A stretch of DNA of 38,151 bases from assembly GCF_001039355.2 (NCBI RefSeq), contig NW_019774737.1:1-38151 (forward strand). Reading direction: 5' to 3'. The stretch is from Lingula anatina (Eukaryota; Brachiopoda; Lingulata; Lingulida; Lingulidae). The translations under genes and the position numbers were made by a program. The notes beneath the pieces are model-generated. The model searched no databases, was not told the DNA's origin, and was given only the letters and a program-made list of their open reading frames with translations. Of the stretch, positions 34,101 to 38,151 are shown piece after piece (position 1 is the first letter of the stretch; each line of letters begins with the position of its first letter).

Positions 34101-37100
34101 ATAATTTCCATATCATGTTAATGATTGATGTAATAGATAGCAGACAGTTTAACACTGCTTTGCTATAGTAATGAGATCCATTATTATACTTTGGCTATTC
34201 ACTTTTCTATTTTTTTTTTTATTTTCAAAGAAATAAAAAAAATCAAGCTTGGGTAGGGCTTGAAAATGATGTTGAGTAGGGGTGGGGAGATTAAATTAAT
34301 TCTACATACTAGACTGCAGGAAGTCAATGACATAAAGTGGTACATACTGCTCAATAATCAGAATTAATTTTGGTGAATAAAGAATAATGTGTCTTCAATA
34401 ATTGCCATTGATTTGGTTAAATGAAATGTTGGCAGATAAGTTTTTGTCATTGAGAAGTATAAATTATATGTTTGTCAATCTTTAGAAATTAAAAGATAAC
34501 AAATTGCAGCACTTTGTTGTGCTTAGACAAGTAGAGGCTATTAATGAAAAGAAATATCAAAGAAATTTGACCAGCCCAATCAAATTCCAAAATATATTGT
34601 TTCTAAAATAATACGTAAAAAGAAATTGCTTTGTTCAGTGTCTAGAATGGATTAAAATGGTGCAGTGAAAATTGTTCTTCAAGAGAAACATAATGAAAAT
34701 CCAGTGTGATGGAAAATTAACCCACCAACAATTTATCTACTTTATCTTTAAAAAGTAATTTGGCATAGAAGTTCAGTTAATTTGCTAAAACTGCAATTAT
34801 ACTCAGCCGAGTCTAGGAATTATTTCACTAATACCCTGTCTATACAGGAAACAAAGCCTGTAGCATTAAAAAGTGAATGTTTTGTGTCATACTTGTTAGG
34901 TGATGCATGAATTCATTGATGTCAGTATTATTTGATATCCAAGGTTGGTTTATAATATCATTATGCATTACCAAACCAGTCACTTGTAAAAGAAGAAGCA
35001 GATGCTTTCATTTGTAAAATAAGTGATGTTGAACCATGGGACTCAAAATGAAATTAGTCAAGAGAAAAAAGAAGAGGTGTTTTAATGCACATGACAGCAG
35101 CCTGGAGTAATCTCCATGGCGATGAAGCCGATGCATTATCTAGAACATATGGCTGGGAATTTATAGGGTTAGACTATCAATTCAATTTCAACAGCAGTCC
35201 TTTTCCATTGATGATTAAGCCTTGTTCAGATCAATTGGTTAGAAATTCATCCTTTTATTACCTAATCTTTTACGACTAAAAGAAGGTATTATGGACTGTT
35301 ATGGCAGAACATACTTGCTTCATTTACTATATTCTTGAAGTGAAGAGTATGGCTGTGAAGTTAGGTGTGGGCATTGATTCTTAATCATAACTGAAATGCA
35401 TTACTCGGTCATTAAGTACCATTAGTCAGCATAATATCAATTTCTATGGAAATTTAAGTTGAATATTTCTGTTGGTGTTACTGGACCTGTTGGGAAAAAA
35501 GACCACACCAGTCATTAGTACTAATTCACCTTATGAAAATAAAAGGAAAAAAACTAAAAAAATTATATAAGATATTTGCAACTATATATGTTTCATGTCA
35601 TTAAGGCATACAGGTTTCTCTCGCAGGTATTGTCTGTTGAATCCAGGTTGGTAGTGGATGGTTTGAGAAAAAAATTTAAAAAACTAAAAACAATTTTTTC
35701 AACTTCTCTAATGGTGCAAAGGTGATCAGAAAGTCCTAACATTATTTTGAAGATTTGTATTAGATTTGTATGATACACATTTGTCATGTGCATTTATTTA
35801 TTGCTTTATTAGATTCTTTTGAAATCTAAAAAAAAAAGACATAAGCATGAAACATTTAATAATGTACTTTATTTTCTGTAATTCTAAACTATAAATTTTC
35901 TTTAACAGTTGTACTTCAAACACATTTCTTCTCTGATTATAATAAATTTGACACACAAAAAAAAAAATTTGTATTTACATGTATGTATACCTGAAAACTG
36001 AAAGAAGAAGTTTGCAGTTAAAGATGCTAAAATTGACATTTGTTTCCTCTTTAACTGTTTCAGTTCTGGGCAGGATATCCAAAGGTTAAGTGTGATCAGC
36101 AATTTACCCGACCTCCTTCGTGAGCACAATGTGGACTGCATGCGAAGAGTGGTGCCGAAAGTCAAGGTGTGTACACTTGAAATTGAGAGAAAAAAATCTC
36201 CTTATGGTTTATTTTCATGCACTCAGTAAGTTGGGTTTTTTGTGCGTCGGTTCTAAAGCCCAGCATGAATGGCACTGATACATGCAAAGAATGTGAGATG
36301 AAGCCAGGTAAGTTAGTGTCACAGACAATGCCATATGGCACCTTGTTACCTCACCAGTGACAAATGAAGGTAGGTTTTGCTCACTTTGCCTCTGAATTTT
36401 CATCAGTTGTTGGGCAGATTCTCTTGTAGTGTTACACATGCTCTGATGTATTTAGATACAAATTTTTGGAAGTAAAAAAGATTGCAGGTGCTGTTATGCA
36501 TTGTCATAAACTGGTGTCTTATTGTTATCCAGAACTTTATAACACACAGTTACATGCTTATATGGATAGAACCCGGAGGTTGCTTTTTTTTCCCCTATAC
36601 TTTGAGCAAGATTTTTTTAGTAAAGTATATGTCTTACGTGCAAGATTTATGTGGCATGCTTCACTAAGAGAATGGTTGCCCTCTGCTTTATGAAAGCATC
36701 CATGGAAAATATGAGACCTTTGAAGAGGTTAGCCAGCCTAACATTCTGGATGCAGGCAGAGAAGAAGGCTAGGTCTTGTGGCCATTTTCCCATCAGGCTT
36801 TGACGTCAGATGACGTAGTGCTCAGTGTGTGTAAATCTCCCGCACACCGACAATGCAGGAGAGATTAATAACAAAGATGTGAAGTTGGTTTGCTTAAAGC
36901 AACACTGGCAGGGATTTGTTCCCATGAATGCTTTCAACTGTGTTAGGGTGAACTGAGGCTAGAGGAATAAAAAAAAATCTGTTTAACAATTTGCCATCCC
37001 TCCAAGTTTGTCTCTTGCATGACAGTTTCTATTTTAATTTTAATTGCTGTTTCTTGCTGATAGAGATGTTGCGTGTCAGTTTTAATATTTATCTTCAGCA

Positions 37101-38151
37101 ACATTGAATATAATACTTGGCCTCACAGGTAATGTGAATTAGGAAGAAAATAAGTAATCATTGCACAGGGAAGTGAACTACATGAACCTGAAGTAAAAGT
37201 CATACAGTTTAATAAATGTCAAAATTCAGAAATGAAACCCTTGAAGTATGATAATGTTTCCTTGCCTCTGAAGGACTTGATCTTGGGCGTAACCAAGTGA
37301 AGGAGAATAGAACTGACAATCTGTCAACTACACTAAACAAACATTCAGCCCATTTATCAGAAGAATGTGTCAAATTTGGATTGTAAATCCAATAACATAC
37401 AGCTTGAGAATTTGATAATGACTGCTTTGGTGTTTTTTGTGTGAGCAATATGTAATTTCTTTTCCCAAAGCATTCTTTCTCTTTTACCCTTGGAATAGAA
37501 CAAGAATCTTCAAGCACTTCAAAAACATAATGAATGCTGGAACAAAGATAAAAATATATGCAGCTGTGTTTTTTTAAATACCCCTTAAACTTATGCTGTT
37601 TGTTCAGGATAAACTCCACTGTATAACATGCTGGTAAGGGTTGTTTGGGTTATCTACTGATCAACCCCATTGTTCATACTTTTGGTGTTTCTTTATAAAT
37701 AGACAGACCGATTTTAAACCAACACAGTTGGAAGTGATTTGGGACTACAGTGCGTGGTGTACAGGTGTGGAACTTTATCCTTTAACTTTATCCAGACTAA
37801 CGTTATGTTTTACCAGAAGAAGGTTATGTACCAAGTGTTTGTAATATTGTTGTGCTTTGAAGTTTGGATGTTGAAATTTAAGAAATGTGTGGTATCCTGT
37901 GTACTATAAAGTCGTAGGAAGAAGCATTTGATATTGTGCTTCACAGGTTAAATTGTGTGGCCCTGCGGTTTACCAATCTGTGGTAGAGGTAAGGTCTATA
38001 TATTTTATTACCTAGATATATAAAAGAGACGGGTGATACTTGACAACTGTTACATTTTTTTCAGAGGCCACTTTGAAAATACTTTTTAAAAGCATCTTAG
38101 AACTTTGAAGCATATTTACATTTTCAAAACCAAATGTTTAATTTTTTTTTT
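25135..38151 (+). CDS. ppp4r4: PPP4R4, protein phosphatase 4 regulatory subunit 4 (5' part; runs off the window)
   Basis: Supported exons are 25135-25224 (30 codons, phase 0), 26110-26183 (phase 2), 36064-36166 (phase 0) and probably 37947-37988. Spliced, they read MDIEPLVEDFQELQLDRIAP..., then EELEKLTVDEKLNDIERAVY, LLRS/SGQDIQ and VISNLPDLLRE...MRRVVPKVK, which parallels the human N-terminus (LQEL..., EEIERLTVDEDLSDIERAVY, SGQDVQ, VIANLPFL..., LRRVLPKVR). Only about 100 of the roughly 870 residues of the human protein are here. PPP4R4 is a HEAT-repeat protein that binds the PP4 catalytic subunit in the cytosol; its targets are poorly defined. The first large intron (25225-26109) and a 9.9-kb intron (26184-36063) surround a phase-matched extra exon at 31382-31549. 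The start ATG is the first in frame and matches the family N-terminus. Confidence 0.92.
25225..26109. other. PPP4R4 intron 1
   Basis: A 0.9-kb phase-0 AT-rich intron. No repeat or exon was recognised in it. Confidence 0.6.
26489..26704. mobile_element. Imperfect inverted-repeat element (about 216 bp)
   Basis: The left arm from GGCTCTATTCCC through TAGATCGATCTATCCCCG is an imperfect inverse of the right arm CCCCAGGGAGTTAGGTC... to GGAAATGGGGTG. The right arm carries a duplication of AGTAGGTCAATCTA, and CCCCGCGGGG (26522-26531) is a local palindrome. It looks like an old non-autonomous TIR element; the limits are approximate. Confidence 0.5.
26780..26845 (+). repeat. Poly(A) and (AAT)n simple repeat
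   Basis: Sixteen A bases followed by irregular AAT/AAAT units. The next 40 bases repeat AGGGCAAAGGGC and include a partial inverse (CGCCCTTA), so this may be the tail of a degenerate element. Confidence 0.8.
29909..30056. mobile_element. Inverted-repeat element (148 bp) with imperfect TIRs
   Basis: The left end GGGCTCTGTAACTTGGAAGC (from 29909) mirrors the right end GCTTTCGAGTTAAGGAGCCC (to 30056), and the arms go on inward to GCGAATTAC/GCAATTCGC. A second inner pair GGGCAAGT/ACTTGCCC lies within. A chance open frame crosses it. Non-autonomous; class not assigned. Confidence 0.6.
31382..31549 (+). CDS. ppp4r4: Extra PPP4R4 exon: 168-nt cassette or alternative first exon
   Basis: A frame with strong coding character ends at a good donor (GA|GTAAGTGAG) in phase 2, the phase needed by the exon at 36064. 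Used as a first exon, the ATG at 31398 gives 50 codons beginning MEEPAIVDLLPSEM and ending DLDLDIVA, then D/SGQDIQ. An AG at 31380-31381 also makes it a symmetric phase 2-2 cassette of exactly 56 codons in frame with exon 26110-26183. The product is acidic and helical-looking (PAWTPMADPDLDLDI). I know of no match in the human protein. It could instead belong to an unrecognised nested gene. A TATATA-like string lies near 31269. Confidence 0.6.
31550..36063. other. PPP4R4 large intron, second half
   Basis: A 4.5-kb AT-rich intron with poly(T) near 32703, a short TA tract near 32749 and no exon or mobile element that I can support. The longest frame (minus strand, 33088-33450) has no recognisable content. 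Confidence 0.55.
36064..36166 (+). CDS. ppp4r4: PPP4R4 exon with first HEAT-type helices
   Basis: The acceptor TTTCAG ends at 36063 and the donor GTGTGT begins at 36167. After completing a split Ser codon it encodes SGQDIQRLSVISNLPDLL and ends CMRRVVPKVK, close to the human SGQDVQ...VIANLPFL and LRRVLPKVR segments. Confidence 0.92.
36167..37946. other. PPP4R4 intron after the 36064 exon
   Basis: A 1.8-kb phase-0 intron. It carries TGACGTCA with a second TGACGTAG just after it (36801-36818). A 136-codon minus-strand frame (37209-37619) shows no domain or splice context. The last 163 bases of the window (37989-38151) are intron with nothing recognised. Confidence 0.5.
37947..37988 (+). CDS. 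ppp4r4: Probable next PPP4R4 exon (14 codons)
   Basis: Acceptor CTTCACAG and donor GTAAGG flank a 42-base, phase 0-0 segment coding VKLCGPAVYQSVVE. Its place right after VPKVK and its length suit the HEAT region, but similarity to the human EALHVAG segment is weak, so it could be a chance exon. Confidence 0.5.

Noticed and set aside
37209-37619. 136-codon open frame on the minus strand
   Set aside because: No recognisable domain, no splice context, biased to Ser, Leu and Phe as expected of AT-rich chance frames, and it lies inside a PPP4R4 intron.

Overview
This is a strongly AT-rich, intron-dense piece of an animal nuclear genome. It holds five recognisable protein-coding genes, all with GT-AG introns whose phases join correctly when I splice them by hand. 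The proteins look bilaterian but not vertebrate: a Prop1-type homeobox gene with an invertebrate-style C-terminus, MCFD2, TAF1A, EIF3K and PPP4R4. Short introns, many small terminal-inverted-repeat elements, and one repeat end of a kind I associate with marine invertebrates suggest a marine invertebrate, possibly a lophotrochozoan such as a mollusc, annelid or brachiopod. I cannot name the species, and another invertebrate phylum is not excluded.

Layout: (1) 790-10609, plus strand, Prop1-like paired-class homeobox gene, 4 exons, 269 aa, with a 5.8-kb second intron that contains a hAT-like MITE and two copies of a 144-bp interspersed repeat. (2) 12555-13889, minus strand, MCFD2 (EF-hand cargo-receptor partner), 3 coding exons, 176 aa, ending in a glutamine-rich tail. 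(3) 15486-20635, plus strand, TAF1A (Pol I SL1/TIF-IB subunit), 13 coding exons, 527 aa, with a probable upstream exon carrying an overlapping uORF. (4) 21783-24718, minus strand, EIF3K, 8 exons, 211 aa. (5) 25135 to beyond the window end, plus strand, the 5' part of PPP4R4 (HEAT-repeat PP4 regulatory subunit), with a 9.9-kb intron holding a phase-matched extra exon that is either a cassette exon or an alternative first exon.

MCFD2/TAF1A and EIF3K/PPP4R4 are head-to-head pairs with short shared 5' regions, and TAF1A/EIF3K are tail-to-tail. The EIF3K/PPP4R4 promoter carries a perfect E-box palindrome and a perfect CRE. Apart from such shared promoters the genes have no evident common pathway: developmental transcription factor, ER-Golgi transport, rRNA transcription, translation initiation and phosphatase regulation. 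No bacterial, viral or CRISPR feature, rRNA gene or convincing tRNA gene was seen. The non-genic interest lies in small TIR elements and hairpins in introns and intergenic DNA, and in the extra PPP4R4 exon.
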